Shown in pieces: positions 15,658 to 23,397 of a DNA stretch of 37,899 nucleotides. This stretch comes from Alphaproteobacteria bacterium. GTDB taxonomy: Bacteria > Pseudomonadota > Alphaproteobacteria > Caulobacterales > Caulobacteraceae. The DNA lies in the NCBI GenBank assembly GCA_018821435.1, contig JAHJME010000038.1, positions 1 through 37,899 on the forward strand, read 5' to 3'. Position 1 is the stretch's first letter. Each line of letters starts with the position of its first letter. The position numbers and the translations under genes were made by a program. The notes under the pieces were generated by a model that had not been told where the DNA came from, made no database searches, and worked only from the letters and a program-made list of their open reading frames with translations.

Positions 15658-16101
15658 ATGTCAAAAATGCCCATCCTGAAACGCTCCCTCGAGATCGACG
15701 CTCCGGCGAACGAGGTGTGGCGTGTGCTGACCACCCCAGAGTTGGTCCGCGAGTGGGCCGCCGCCTATCAGGATGGCCTGTCCATCCGCACCTCGTGGCG
15801 CGAGGGCGAGCCCGTCACCTGGAAGACCTCGGGCGGCGACACCCGCGCCGCCGGCAAGGTGGCCGCCTATCGGCCTGGCAAGCTGTTGAAGTTCGACTAC
15901 GCGTCGTCGGACGATCACGGCGACTTCTCCGACACCTACGAGATCGTGGCGAAGGAAAACCGGACGTGGCTGAACGTCACCACCGGTCCGCTGGACGAGG
16001 CCGAGATCAACGCCCTTGAAGGCCCCACGGAAGAGGCGATCAAGGAGATCAAGAGCCTCGCCGAGGAGTCGGCCCAGATCCACGGCCTGCGCCGCACCTA
16101 G
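15658..16101 (+). CDS. SRPBCC/AHSA1-like domain protein
   Basis: A 147-residue protein from the ATG at 15658; an ATG at 15667 is also possible, and the ribosome-binding site is weak. The pattern KRSLEIDAPANEVWRVLTTPELVREW near the start, a middle GEPVTWKTSGGD...AAGKVAAYRPGKLLKFDY, and a C-terminal helix (EEAIKEIKSLAEES) are typical of the START/SRPBCC hydrophobic-ligand-binding fold, specifically the AHSA1 (activator of Hsp90 ATPase homologue 1-like) group. Such proteins bind small hydrophobic molecules or act as stress proteins; no ligand can be inferred. It stands alone, divergent from the TonB receptor and convergent with the DUF2188 gene. Confidence 0.8.
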   Translation: MSKMPILKRSLEIDAPANEVWRVLTTPELVREWAAAYQDGLSIRTSWREGEPVTWKTSGGDTRAAGKVAAYRPGKLLKFDYASSDDHGDFSDTYEIVAKENRTWLNVTTGPLDEAEINALEGPTEEAIKEIKSLAEESAQIHGLRRT

Positions 16102-16111
16102 GCCTTCCCTA

Positions 16112-16137
16112 CTCATCCTCGCGAACGCGAGGATGAG
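16112..16137. terminator. Palindromic hairpin between convergent genes
   Basis: CTCATCCTCGCG, AA, CGCGAGGATGAG is a perfect 12-bp inverted repeat located 10 bp after the SRPBCC stop and 14 bp before the DUF2188 stop. There is no T-run on either side, so it is at best a weak bidirectional terminator and may be a small palindromic repeat. Confidence 0.5.
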
Positions 16138-16151
16138 CAAGTCGTGGATGT

Positions 16152-16391
16152 TCAGTCGTCGACGCTGGTCTGCGGGCGGTCGTCGCCGTCCGACAGTTCT
16201 TCGCGCCAGTTCCCGGCCTTGTCCTCGTAGACGATGCCTTCGGTCTCGCCGCCGACCCGCTGCTCGCCGGCCGCGCGCACGGCCGCCTTGTGCGCCGCCT
16301 CATGGGTGGGGAAGGTCTCGGAATACGATCCGTCGACCTGATAGGCCCAGCCGCCGTCGTGCTCGACCACGTGATAGACGACGTTCGTCAT
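16152..16391 (-). CDS. DUF2188 domain protein
   Basis: A 79-residue small soluble protein. It begins VVYHVVEHDGGWAYQVDG, continues TFPTHEAAHKAAVRAAGEQ, and has a GIVYEDKAGNWREE segment, the three-part pattern of DUF2188 proteins (strand-turn with GGW, an Ala-rich helix with T-x-x-E/H-A, and a final strand pair). The function of the family is not known; members are often stress-associated small proteins. It lies 18 bp downstream of the zinc-finger gene on the same strand and is probably co-transcribed with it. The C-terminal tail is acidic. Confidence 0.75.
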   Translation of the reverse strand: MTNVVYHVVEHDGGWAYQVDGSYSETFPTHEAAHKAAVRAAGEQRVGGETEGIVYEDKAGNWREELSDGDDRPQTSVDD

Positions 16392-16409
16392 GGGATGGCT
16401 CCTTAGGTC

Positions 16410-16712
16410 TCAATAATAGCGCGGGATCGGGCCGCGCTGCGGGGTTTGGTTCGGCAGGTCGACCATCGCGTCGTCGATGTAGCACCATCCCCAACCCTCG
16501 GGCGGATCATAGCCCTCGATGATCGGATGGTTGGTGGCGTGGAAATGCGCCGTTGCATGGCGGTTGGGAGAATCGTCGCAGCAGCCCACGTGCCCGCACG
16601 TCCGGCACAGGCGCAGGTGCAGCCAGATCGAACCGCTCTTCAGACATTCCTCGCAGCCCAGCGATCCGGGCGTGACGTCGGCGATCTTGCTGGCGTGGGA
16701 ACAGGCGGTCAT
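16410..16712 (-). CDS. UBP-type zinc finger protein
   Basis: A 100-residue protein that is essentially one ZnF-UBP domain. Visible ligands and motifs are CSH near the N-terminus, CEECLKSGSIWLHLRLCRTCGHVGCCDDSP, then RHATAHFHATNHPI and a GWGWCYIDD segment. In eukaryotes this fold binds the C-terminal Gly-Gly of ubiquitin; bacterial stand-alone copies are common in actinobacteria and proteobacteria without known role. It could bind a free protein C-terminus or simply be a structural zinc protein (inference). It precedes the DUF2188 gene by 18 bp. Confidence 0.85.
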   Translation of the reverse strand: MTACSHASKIADVTPGSLGCEECLKSGSIWLHLRLCRTCGHVGCCDDSPNRHATAHFHATNHPIIEGYDPPEGWGWCYIDDAMVDLPNQTPQRGPIPRYY

Positions 16713-16792
16713 CGAGCGTCCTTGCAGCGGCGATCCCGCAGCTAGGACTCAAGTCCGGGGCCGCGGCAACGTTCCGTGCGCAGGGGTTCGAC

Positions 16793-17161
16793 CTAAACCT
16801 CGACGACCGCCTTGCCGACGGGCGTCAGCGACAGGATCGCCAGCTTCACGTGCTGCAGGGCGAACGGGATGCCGATGATGGTCACCGCCAGCGCGGCCGC
16901 CAGCAGGATGTGGTGCAGCGCCAGCCACCAGCCCGCCAGCACCAGCCACAGGACGTTCAGGCAGCCGCTGCCGATCCCGTTGTCGCGATCCACCACCGCC
17001 TTGCCGAACGGCAGATAGCTGAAGCCCGCGATCCGGAACGCCGCCGGCGTCCAGGGCAGGCCGACGATGGTGATCGCCAGCACAAGGCCGGCCACGATCC
17101 ACAGGGTGCCGGAGATCCAGCCGCCCAGGATGAACCAGAGGACGTTCAGCAACAGTCGCAT
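16793..17161 (-). CDS. yccF: YccF-family inner-membrane protein
   Basis: A 122-residue membrane protein built of two similar halves. Each half begins with a LNVLWF/LNVLWL helix plus GGWISGTLW or AGWWLALHH, followed by a hydrophobic helix ending TIVGLPW or TIIGIPF and an amphipathic stretch with LPFGKAVV or TPVGKAVV. This internal duplication is the hallmark of YccF (DUF307). Four transmembrane segments are expected. Function is unknown. The duplicated frame fixes the reading frame over the overlapping longer frame on the same strand. It sits downstream of the histidine kinase gene but is separated from the zinc-finger gene by 80 bp. Confidence 0.88.
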   Translation of the reverse strand: MRLLLNVLWFILGGWISGTLWIVAGLVLAITIVGLPWTPAAFRIAGFSYLPFGKAVVDRDNGIGSGCLNVLWLVLAGWWLALHHILLAAALAVTIIGIPFALQHVKLAILSLTPVGKAVVEV

Positions 17162-17212
17162 GAGGCAGCTCCACGGGTCGGCCGGAGCTCAATATAGGTG
17201 TTCGCGACGCCG

Positions 17213-19438
17213 TCAGGCCACCGGCAGGCGCACCTGGACCCGCATTCCCCGTCCATCGGCCCCGCGCGACCAGTCCACGCCGCCCCCGTGCCGGGCCGCG
17301 CGCTCGGCCAGGCCGCCCAGGCCCGCCCCCGGCGTCACGCTCTGAGGGTCGAAGCCGACGCCGTCGTCTTCGACGGTCAGCACCAGGTCGCCCGCCGCAT
17401 GCGCCAGGGTCACGCGCACCGTCCGCGCCTGGGCGTGCTTGACGATGTTGTTGGTGATCTCGCGCAGCATGGCGCGCAAGGACTGGGCGATCGCCGAGCT
17501 CACCCCCTCGGCCGGGGCGTCCTGCGGCGGCCAGTCCAGGGTCATGCCCCGCGCCTGCAGCCGCTCGGCCATTTCCTTGCGGCTGCCGGCCAGGGTCTCG
17601 GCCAGCCCGGTCTCGGCGCCCGACGGCTCGGTGACGATGGTGCGCAGGTCGGCCAGGGTCTCGCGGATGTAGCGGTCCTTGCGCTCGCCATCGCGGCTGT
17701 GCAGGGCGCTGAGCAGACTGGCGCCCAGGTTGTCGTGGATGTCGCCGGCGATCCGCTTTCGCTCCATGACCACGCCACGCTCATAGGCGTCGCGATTCTC
17801 GAACACGAAGCGCAGCATGTCGGCCAGGGCGTCGGCCTGGGCCACGTCGCCCGGCGAGAACAGCGCCCGCCCGCCCCGCGCATACTCCAGCCGCAGCGCC
17901 GGCAGCCCGTGCAGCGCCGGCGTCACCAGCGCCACGCCGTCGTCGGCCAGCCGCGCGCGCTCGCCCCCCTCGCCCACGTCCAGCCGCAGCGGGTCGAACC
18001 GGGTCTTCAGCACCGCGATCCATTGCGAGAGCTGATCCGCCGGCGCCGCGGTCAGGCCGATCTGCACCACGCCCTCGAACAGCGCCCGGTCGTCCGGCTT
18101 GCGCCGCCCCAGCACCCGATCGCCGATCCAGCCCCGCAGCGGCAGCCAGACCAGGCCGCAGATCAGCAGCGCCAGCGACAGGCTGAGCTCGGCCTGCAGC
18201 CGCAGCCCGGCCAGGAACAGCATGTCCAGCGCCGCCAGCAGCATCAGGCCCAGGGTCCAGGCCATGATCCGGCCCCACCACTCGCCCAGCTCGAACAGCC
18301 GGTAGCGCATGATCCCCACCGCCAGCCCGCCGTAGATCACCAGAAACAGCAGGAAGCCGTACGGCTCGGCCACCGAGGTATCGACCCCGAACATCTGCGG
18401 CGCCAGGATCGTGCCGGCGAAGAAGCTGGTCACCAGCACCCACGACAGCAGGAACCAGCTCAGCGCAGCCCGCGCCACCGGATCGCGCCGGGTCATCCAC
18501 CAGTGGACGCCGGACAGCACGAAACAGCCGGCCAGTCCGCACATGGTCAGAAAGCGGCGCGCGAAGGTCAGGTCCGCGAACCACCCCAGCGCCTGCGCCG
18601 CGTACCAGGCCAGGAAGACGCCCACGACCAGCAGCCCCACCCAGCGCGGCGCCAGCTTCCGGGGATAATAGAGCAGCAGCGCGAACAGGGCGGCGCTGAA
18701 CAGGCTCCCGCCCAGGAAGTTCACCCCGTTGACCAAGTAGAACGCCGTCTCCGGCAGGCTGAGCTCGCGGGCCGAGTACATCACCCCGATGGGCGCGCAG
18801 AACAGCATCCCGAAGCCGCTCAGCAACATGTAGCGCGCGCTGGCCTCCCGCGGCCGGAACACGAAGATCGCCGCCGAGGTCAGCCACGAGACCACGCCCA
18901 CCACGACGCCGATCCAGAAGTCGATGCCGAACGTCCACAGCGGCCGGCCCCACACAGGCTGGATCGTCCAGTCCCGTCCCGTGCTGTCGGTCAGGGTCAT
19001 CCGCGGCTGCCGCTGCATCTCGGCGAAGCGGCCCTGGCGCGTCATGAACCGCTGGAAGTCGGCGAAGGGCCCGAAGCTGCCGTCCACCTGACCGGTCAGG
19101 TCGTTGCGCTCCAGCCGCAACCGGTCGCCGCCGCCGCTGACCGCGACGATCACCGTGCCCGCCGGGATCGCCCGGCCCGGCCCCACGGCCGACTGCACCA
19201 CGGCGCCTCCGGCGCGCGCGTCGAACGTCATGTCGACGCCCATCCAGGGCTGGTTGACCGAAAACCCGATGACCCCGGCGATCACCGCCACGACGAAGGC
19301 CAAGGCCAGGGCCAGGAGCCGGACCGGCGTGGCGTGCGCGGCGAGCGATCGGGCCACGCCCGCCCCGGCCCCGCGCGCGGCGGCGTCCCCACTCATGTCC
19401 ACACTACGCCCCCCGGCGCCGTCCACGACGTCATCCAT
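17213..19438 (-). CDS. Membrane sensor histidine kinase with PDZ-like periplasmic region (NarL-partner type)
   Basis: A 741-residue sensor kinase. A first transmembrane helix at about residues 40-60 is followed by roughly 130 residues that read like a PDZ-type domain (MGVDMTFDARAGGAVV, then AIPAGTVIVAVSG), probably periplasmic. Seven to eight hydrophobic segments occupy about residues 175-440. The cytoplasmic part has a HisKA_3-type dimerisation helix with phospho-acceptor His568 in RIAGDIHDNLGAS, then a HATPase_c domain with N box REITNNIVKHA, G1 box DDGVGFDP and GLGGLAERA. The divergent gene 47 bp away encodes a NarL-type regulator, the natural partner. The signal is unknown. Confidence 0.9.
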   Translation of the reverse strand: MDDVVDGAGGRSVDMSGDAAARGAGAGVARSLAAHATPVRLLALALAFVVAVIAGVIGFSVNQPWMGVDMTFDARAGGAVVQSAVGPGRAIPAGTVIVAVSGGGDRLRLERNDLTGQVDGSFGPFADFQRFMTRQGRFAEMQRQPRMTLTDSTGRDWTIQPVWGRPLWTFGIDFWIGVVVGVVSWLTSAAIFVFRPREASARYMLLSGFGMLFCAPIGVMYSARELSLPETAFYLVNGVNFLGGSLFSAALFALLLYYPRKLAPRWVGLLVVGVFLAWYAAQALGWFADLTFARRFLTMCGLAGCFVLSGVHWWMTRRDPVARAALSWFLLSWVLVTSFFAGTILAPQMFGVDTSVAEPYGFLLFLVIYGGLAVGIMRYRLFELGEWWGRIMAWTLGLMLLAALDMLFLAGLRLQAELSLSLALLICGLVWLPLRGWIGDRVLGRRKPDDRALFEGVVQIGLTAAPADQLSQWIAVLKTRFDPLRLDVGEGGERARLADDGVALVTPALHGLPALRLEYARGGRALFSPGDVAQADALADMLRFVFENRDAYERGVVMERKRIAGDIHDNLGASLLSALHSRDGERKDRYIRETLADLRTIVTEPSGAETGLAETLAGSRKEMAERLQARGMTLDWPPQDAPAEGVSSAIAQSLRAMLREITNNIVKHAQARTVRVTLAHAAGDLVLTVEDDGVGFDPQSVTPGAGLGGLAERAARHGGGVDWSRGADGRGMRVQVRLPVA

Positions 19439-19453
19439 TCTTTAGGGGAATCA

Positions 19454-19480
19454 TTGGCCTATGCCAGCCGCGGATATTAT
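19454..19480 (+). promoter_or_regulatory. Candidate promoter of the response regulator gene
   Basis: TTGGCC at 19454-19459 and TATTAT at 19475-19480 are separated by 15 bp, shorter than ideal. Transcription would begin about 19486, at the GTG used as start, so the message could be leaderless. The whole divergent kinase/regulator spacer is only 47 bp, so promoters for both genes must overlap here. Confidence 0.3.
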
Positions 19481-19485
19481 CATTC

Positions 19486-20214
19486 GTGTCAAAACGCGCG
19501 GAGCTCGCAGTCTCGCCCATGGTTGACGGTAGCGGTCAGGACACGGGAGGCGCCCCCCCCGATCGGGGGTGCCTGATCGTCGAGGATCGCCCGGACACCC
19601 GCGAGTGGCTGGCCGCCGTGGTCGCCGAGACCTTCCCCGACATGGCCCAGGCCACGGCCGGCTCCCTGCGCGACGCCCGCCGCTGGCTGGAGGCGCACGC
19701 CGCCAACCCGCCCTGGCGGCTGACCCTGGCGCTGATCGACCTGGGACTGCCCGACGGATCAGGCGTGGAGCTGGTGCGCGAGATCTCGCAGACGTTCCCC
19801 GACGCCCTGCCCGTGGTCGCCACCATCTACGACGACGACACCCACCTGTTCGATTCGCTGGCCGCCGGAGCGCAGGGCTATGTGCTGAAGCAGGAGCGTC
19901 CCGAGGACGTGGCCGCCTGCCTGCGCCGGATCGACGGCGGCGAGCCGCCCCTGTCGCCCTCGATCGCGCGCCGGATGCTGGAGCGCCTGCGCCCCCAGCC
20001 CGCGCCGCGCCGGCCCGACGACGCCGGCCTGAGCCCGCGCGAGACCGAGGTGCTGACGTTGCTGGCGCGGGGCCTGTCGGCGCCAGAGGCCGCCCGTGCG
20101 ATCGGCCTGAAGCCGCAGACCGTCGCCGGCTATGTGAAGGTCATCTACCAGAAGCTCCACGTCACCAGCCGGGCCGAAGCCGTCCTGGCCGCCGCGGAGC
20201 GCGGGCTCGCCTGA
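19486..20214 (+). CDS. NarL/FixJ-type response regulator
   Basis: A 242-residue regulator from the GTG at 19486; an ATG at 19519 would give 231 residues and keep all domains. The receiver domain starts near residue 29 with CLIVEDRPDTRE (acidic pocket Glu33, Asp34), carries the phospho-acceptor Asp85 in ALIDLGLPDGSG, Thr113 and Lys135 (GYVLKQ). After a linker comes a LuxR-type HTH, LSPRETEVLTLLARGLSAPEAARAIGLKPQTVAGYVKVIYQKL. It is divergently paired with the sensor kinase and presumably activated by it. Its stop abuts the stop of the convergent gene (TGA followed at once by TCA). Confidence 0.93.
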   Translation: MSKRAELAVSPMVDGSGQDTGGAPPDRGCLIVEDRPDTREWLAAVVAETFPDMAQATAGSLRDARRWLEAHAANPPWRLTLALIDLGLPDGSGVELVREISQTFPDALPVVATIYDDDTHLFDSLAAGAQGYVLKQERPEDVAACLRRIDGGEPPLSPSIARRMLERLRPQPAPRRPDDAGLSPRETEVLTLLARGLSAPEAARAIGLKPQTVAGYVKVIYQKLHVTSRAEAVLAAAERGLA

Positions 20215-20529
20215 TCAGTCGGCGGCCGGGGCCGCCTGGGCGGTCTTGTAGTGGCCGGCCAGGTCCTCGTGCTCGGCGATTCGCACGGCCCGGGCGACGT
20301 TCAGCCGGGTGAAGACGTGGGTCGCGCCGCGGCGGCGGCCCTCGGCCCAGTCGGACCGCGCCTTCGACAGGTCGTTGGTCTCGCCGACCCACAGGACCGT
20401 GTGGCCCGCCGGCTCCTCGCGGACGTAGGCATAGTTGCCGGCCGCGGGCAGCAGGGCTGCGCCTTCGGGCCAGTGACGGAAGCGGTAGCGGACGCCCGAG
20501 GCGCCCTTGAGGTCGAGAAAGTCGTTCAT
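20215..20529 (-). CDS. Small conserved-looking protein of unknown function
   Basis: A 104-residue soluble protein that I do not recognise. It contains GVRYRFRHWPEG, a NYAYVREEPAGHTVLWVGETND stretch resembling a strand-turn-strand, then SKARSDWAEGRRRGATHVFTRLN and a short Ala/Pro tail. The central WVGETND...HVF...LN pattern is reminiscent of a GIY-YIG-like core (VGETND in place of IGqT), but the first GIY strand is not convincing, so this is only a suggestion. It lies 41 bp downstream of rnk on the same strand and converges on the response regulator gene with zero spacing. Codon bias matches the neighbours, which supports a real gene. Confidence 0.7.
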   Translation of the reverse strand: MNDFLDLKGASGVRYRFRHWPEGAALLPAAGNYAYVREEPAGHTVLWVGETNDLSKARSDWAEGRRRGATHVFTRLNVARAVRIAEHEDLAGHYKTAQAAPAAD

Positions 20530-20570
20530 CGGTGGTCCTTATGCGCGCCCTGGCGACGATTTCATATCCT

Positions 20571-20981
20571 TCAGGCCGCGATCCGGCCGACCTTGAGAAT
20601 GCGAAGCACGCGGGTCTCCCCGCCACGGTCGGGCCAAAGGATCGACTGGCCTTCCTTCAGGCCGATCAAACCGGCGCCCACCGGCGTCATGATCGAGATG
20701 CGGCCCGCCGTGATGTCGGCCTGATCCGGATAGACCAGTTGCACCGTCCGCGCCTGACCATGGCCCTCGTCAACGAATTCCACCGTCGAATTCATGCCGA
20801 TCACGTCGGCCGGCACCCGGCGGTCCGCCCGCACCTGGGCGCGCTCCAGTTCGTCCAGCAGCAGGCCGGCGGTCACCGGGTGGGCGGCCTCGTTCTGCAG
20901 CGCCAGGGCCGACAGCCGCTCGGCGTCGGTCTCGCTCAGCACGAGCGCGGGGCGGGCGGATGGCGTCTTCGCCTGCGGCAT
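20571..20981 (-). CDS. rnk: Rnk-type nucleoside diphosphate kinase regulator (GreA/GreB C-terminal domain)
   Basis: A 136-residue protein with a short helical N-terminal domain (ETDAERLSALALQNEAAHPVTAGLLLDELERAQV) followed by the GreA/GreB-type FKBP-like C-terminal domain: VIGMNSTVEFVDEG, VQLVYPDQADITAGRISIMTPVGAGLIGLKEGQ and ILKV. This short-coil arrangement is typical of Rnk, which binds RNA polymerase near the secondary channel but lacks the long coiled coil needed for Gre-type cleavage. Effects on nucleotide metabolism are known for E. coli and Pseudomonas Rnk; the role here is inferred. A long non-coding gap lies upstream. Confidence 0.87.
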   Translation of the reverse strand: MPQAKTPSARPALVLSETDAERLSALALQNEAAHPVTAGLLLDELERAQVRADRRVPADVIGMNSTVEFVDEGHGQARTVQLVYPDQADITAGRISIMTPVGAGLIGLKEGQSILWPDRGGETRVLRILKVGRIAA

Positions 20982-21256
20982 GGGGAACTCCGGGATCGGG
21001 AGCGACGGCGCCGCGCCGATCGCGTCGGCGCATGGCGTGGAGGCTCGATAGATGATGGATATGCGACGGCGGCGACGGACGTTCAGACCCCGGACCCGTC
21101 CGCGAAACGCGGCGAACGGCCGGGGCTAGGAGCCTGCTTGCAGGCTCCCGCCGTGATGGCGAAATCGCTGGAATTGTCCGTGCCGAAGCATGGGGCCATT
21201 CAGACGCCTGCGGCGCCCAAAGTCAAACGGGCCGCCCGCCACGGCGCTGCGCCGGA

Positions 21257-21430
21257 CAAAGAAAGGCCCCCGATCCCGGCCGAGATCGGGGGCCTCACAA
21301 GATGCCCGCAGGTCTAGGAGCTCCTGCGGGCTCTCGTAGAAGACGCGAGCCGACCGAGAGACGTCCTCCCCAGGGCGCCGGCGGCTGGTCCGCGTCTAAC
21401 GAGCTGGGCCGCCAGGAGCGGCCCAGGGAG
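21257..21430 (-). ncRNA. Candidate structured small RNA
   Basis: Read on the minus strand, four perfect or near-perfect hairpins follow in a row. CTGGGCCG/CGGCCCAG spans 21427-21405, CTCTCG/CGAGAG lies at about 21360-21331, GCCCGCAGG/CCTGCGGGC spans about 21331-21304, and the terminator is at 21294-21265. The single-stranded stretch just before the first hairpin reads AATCCCTCCC, a C-rich anti-Shine-Dalgarno-like element as in several alphaproteobacterial sRNAs. No gene ends upstream of this terminator on the minus strand, so it must end a non-coding transcript or a leader of rnk. A possible promoter (TTGACT, 18 bp, TTTAGA) lies at 21596-21567 but is weak. The 5' end is unknown, and I could not match it to a known RNA family. 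Confidence 0.4.
21265..21294 (-). terminator. Strong intrinsic terminator with no assigned minus-strand gene upstream
   Basis: A perfect 11-bp stem (GGCCCCCGATC with GATCGGGGGCC, 8-nt loop) is followed on the minus strand by TTTCTTTG. It closes the candidate small RNA. On the plus strand there is no T-run after it. Confidence 0.85.
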
Positions 21431-21776
21431 GGATTTCGATGGCTCTACCGCGACATGACGATCGCAGCCCCGGCGCCGCGCCAGCGGGAGGCGGGCGGCG
21501 GCGTCGGGGGCCCTGAGATGCGCGGAGGGGGTATGTCGGGTCCAACCACGCGCTACAGGAAAGAGGTCTAAATCCGGGCGTATAAAGACCAGTCAACGGC
21601 CTGACCCGACAGGCCCGGCAGCCGATCTTTTCCCGAGCGGAAGCCGATCTTTCTGCCGTTGGTGGTGCGGGTTGGCGGTGGCGACGCCCCCCGGTTGTGC
21701 TAAGGCCGAACACGTGACGTGCGTGGCGCGGCGCGGCGCCGGGCCGCTCGCCGATTGGAACGGGACCGGGGGTTCG

Positions 21777-23351
21777 ATGCAGCTGGCTCACCAGGCTGCG
21801 TTTTCGTTGGGAACGCTCGAGGTGCGACCGCCGACCTGTGAGGTCGTGTCGCCCCTGGGCCGCGAAGTGCTGCAACCTCGCGTGATGCAGGTGCTGGTGA
21901 CCTTGTCGCTGGCCGACGGCGCCGTGGTCAGTCGCGACGATCTGATCGAAACCTGCTGGGGCGGCCGGGTGGTCGGCGAGGACGCCATCACCCTGGTGAT
22001 GATGAAACTGCGCAAGCTGGCGGCCCGCAGCGGCGGCGCTTTCGTGGTCGAGACGATCCCGCGCGTCGGCTATCGACTGGCGGAGGGCGCGCCGGCGCCG
22101 CCGCAGGAGCCTTCGGGCGGCGACGCACGGCCCCGCCTCGTGGTCCTGGAGTTCACCCACGCGCTGGGCGACGAGGAACAGGCCTGGTTCGCCGAGGCGC
22201 TGGCCGACGAACTCACCGCGGGGCTGTCGAAGTCGCCGCTGCTGGCGGTCACGCCGCGCCAGGCCCTGCTGCATTCCGACGTGGCCGGCCATGCCCCCGG
22301 CGCCATCTGCGCCCGGCTGGGCGTGGACTATGTGCTGGACGGCAAGATCCGCAGCCTGGGCGGCACGGTGCGCGTGTCGGTCGACCTGATCCGGGGCTCC
22401 GACGAAACCAGCGCCTGGTCCGCCCGCTACGACCGGCCCATCGCCGACCTGTTCGCCATGGTCGGCCAGATCACCACCTCGATCATCGGCACCGTCGAGC
22501 CCGCCGTCCTCGAACAGGAGGAGGCGCGCGCGCTGCGGGCGCCCGCGCACAGCCTGCAGTTCTGGCGGCTGTTCGTGCAGGGCCGACGGCACTTCTGGCG
22601 CTCCACCGCCGCCGACGTCCGCATCGCCGAGGACTTCCTGGTCCAGGCGCTGGCCATCGAGCCGGACGACGTCTCGGCCCTGGCGTTCCTGGCGCACTGC
22701 AAGCTGTTCGAGGTCTGGGTGGGCACCTCCAACGACCCCGCCGCCGCCGTCGAGGCCGCGCAGGAAGTCGCGCTCCGGGCCATCGCGGCCGGCGGCTCCG
22801 ACGCCTTCGCCCACTATACCCTTGGCGTCGTCCATTCGATGATGGGCCGCCTGGTCGAGGCCAAGGCCGAACAGCGCCGCGCGCTGGAGCTCAATCCCTA
22901 CCTGGCGGCGGCCTCGGGCGAACTGGGCCGGCTGATGGCCTTCGAGGGCCAGTCCCAGGACGCCATCGCCTTTTCCGAGCGCGCCATCCTGGCCAGCCCC
23001 AACGATCCGCACGCCTGGCTGTGGTTCCGCAGCAAGGCCATCGCCCGCTTCATCGCCGGCGACTTCGAGGACGCCGCCCGCGACGCCGCCGACGCCTGCG
23101 CGCGCGGCCCCGAGCGCTTCCCCCTGCACTACCTCCTGGCCGCCTGCTACGCCGCCGCCGGCCAGATGGACCAGGCCCACCGCGCGCTGGAGGACGGCGA
23201 GCGCCTGGCCCGCGGCCGCGCGGGTCCCGGACGCAGCAACGCCACCGCCTATTCTCTCGACGCCCTGAAGACCGGCCACCCTTTCGTCAGATCCGCAGAT
23301 CTGGCCCGCCTCGTTAAGGCTCTGCAAAAGTCTGGGTGGCAAGGTGCCTAG
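21777..23351 (+). CDS. Winged-helix (OmpR/CadC-type) regulator with TPR domain
   Basis: A 524-residue one-component regulator from the ATG at 21777, chosen for its GGGGG ribosome-binding site and because the domain starts right there; a longer frame begins at 21672. Residues about 10-100 form a Trans_reg_C winged helix: VLQPRVMQVLVTLSLADGAVVSRDDLIETCWGGRVVGEDAITLVMMKLRKLA and VETIPRVGYRL. A middle domain (residues 115-240) resembles the adenylate-cyclase-associated/TolB-N-like segment of such regulators (FAEALADELTAGLSKSP, ARLGVDYVLDGKIRS). The C-terminal half is TPR-like helix pairs (QALAIEPDDVSALAFLA, RALELNPYLAAASGELG). No transmembrane helix is seen, unlike CadC. It precedes the FAD-oxidoreductase gene by 46 bp and may control it. 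Confidence 0.87.
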   Translation: MQLAHQAAFSLGTLEVRPPTCEVVSPLGREVLQPRVMQVLVTLSLADGAVVSRDDLIETCWGGRVVGEDAITLVMMKLRKLAARSGGAFVVETIPRVGYRLAEGAPAPPQEPSGGDARPRLVVLEFTHALGDEEQAWFAEALADELTAGLSKSPLLAVTPRQALLHSDVAGHAPGAICARLGVDYVLDGKIRSLGGTVRVSVDLIRGSDETSAWSARYDRPIADLFAMVGQITTSIIGTVEPAVLEQEEARALRAPAHSLQFWRLFVQGRRHFWRSTAADVRIAEDFLVQALAIEPDDVSALAFLAHCKLFEVWVGTSNDPAAAVEAAQEVALRAIAAGGSDAFAHYTLGVVHSMMGRLVEAKAEQRRALELNPYLAAASGELGRLMAFEGQSQDAIAFSERAILASPNDPHAWLWFRSKAIARFIAGDFEDAARDAADACARGPERFPLHYLLAACYAAAGQMDQAHRALEDGERLARGRAGPGRSNATAYSLDALKTGHPFVRSADLARLVKALQKSGWQGA

Positions 23352-23397
23352 CTAGGCAACCTAGGCGGGAGCGGGGCAGAAGCCCCGAATACATGAC

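Larger units (their letters stand above)
20982..21776. other. 795-bp non-coding gap
   Basis: No coding region with neighbour-like codon use was found here. It holds the upstream region of rnk, with a GGAGCCTGC-TT-GCAGGCTCC hairpin at 21129-21148. It also holds the candidate minus-strand structured RNA and terminator (21257-21430), and the upstream region of the regulator gene at 21777 (a TATAAA at 21581-21586 without a good -35). Confidence 0.6.

Noticed and set aside
21581..21586. TATAAA as the promoter of the winged-helix/TPR gene.
   Set aside because: No acceptable -35 lies at 16-18 bp and the start codon is almost 200 bp away, so it is not supported enough to list as a promoter.
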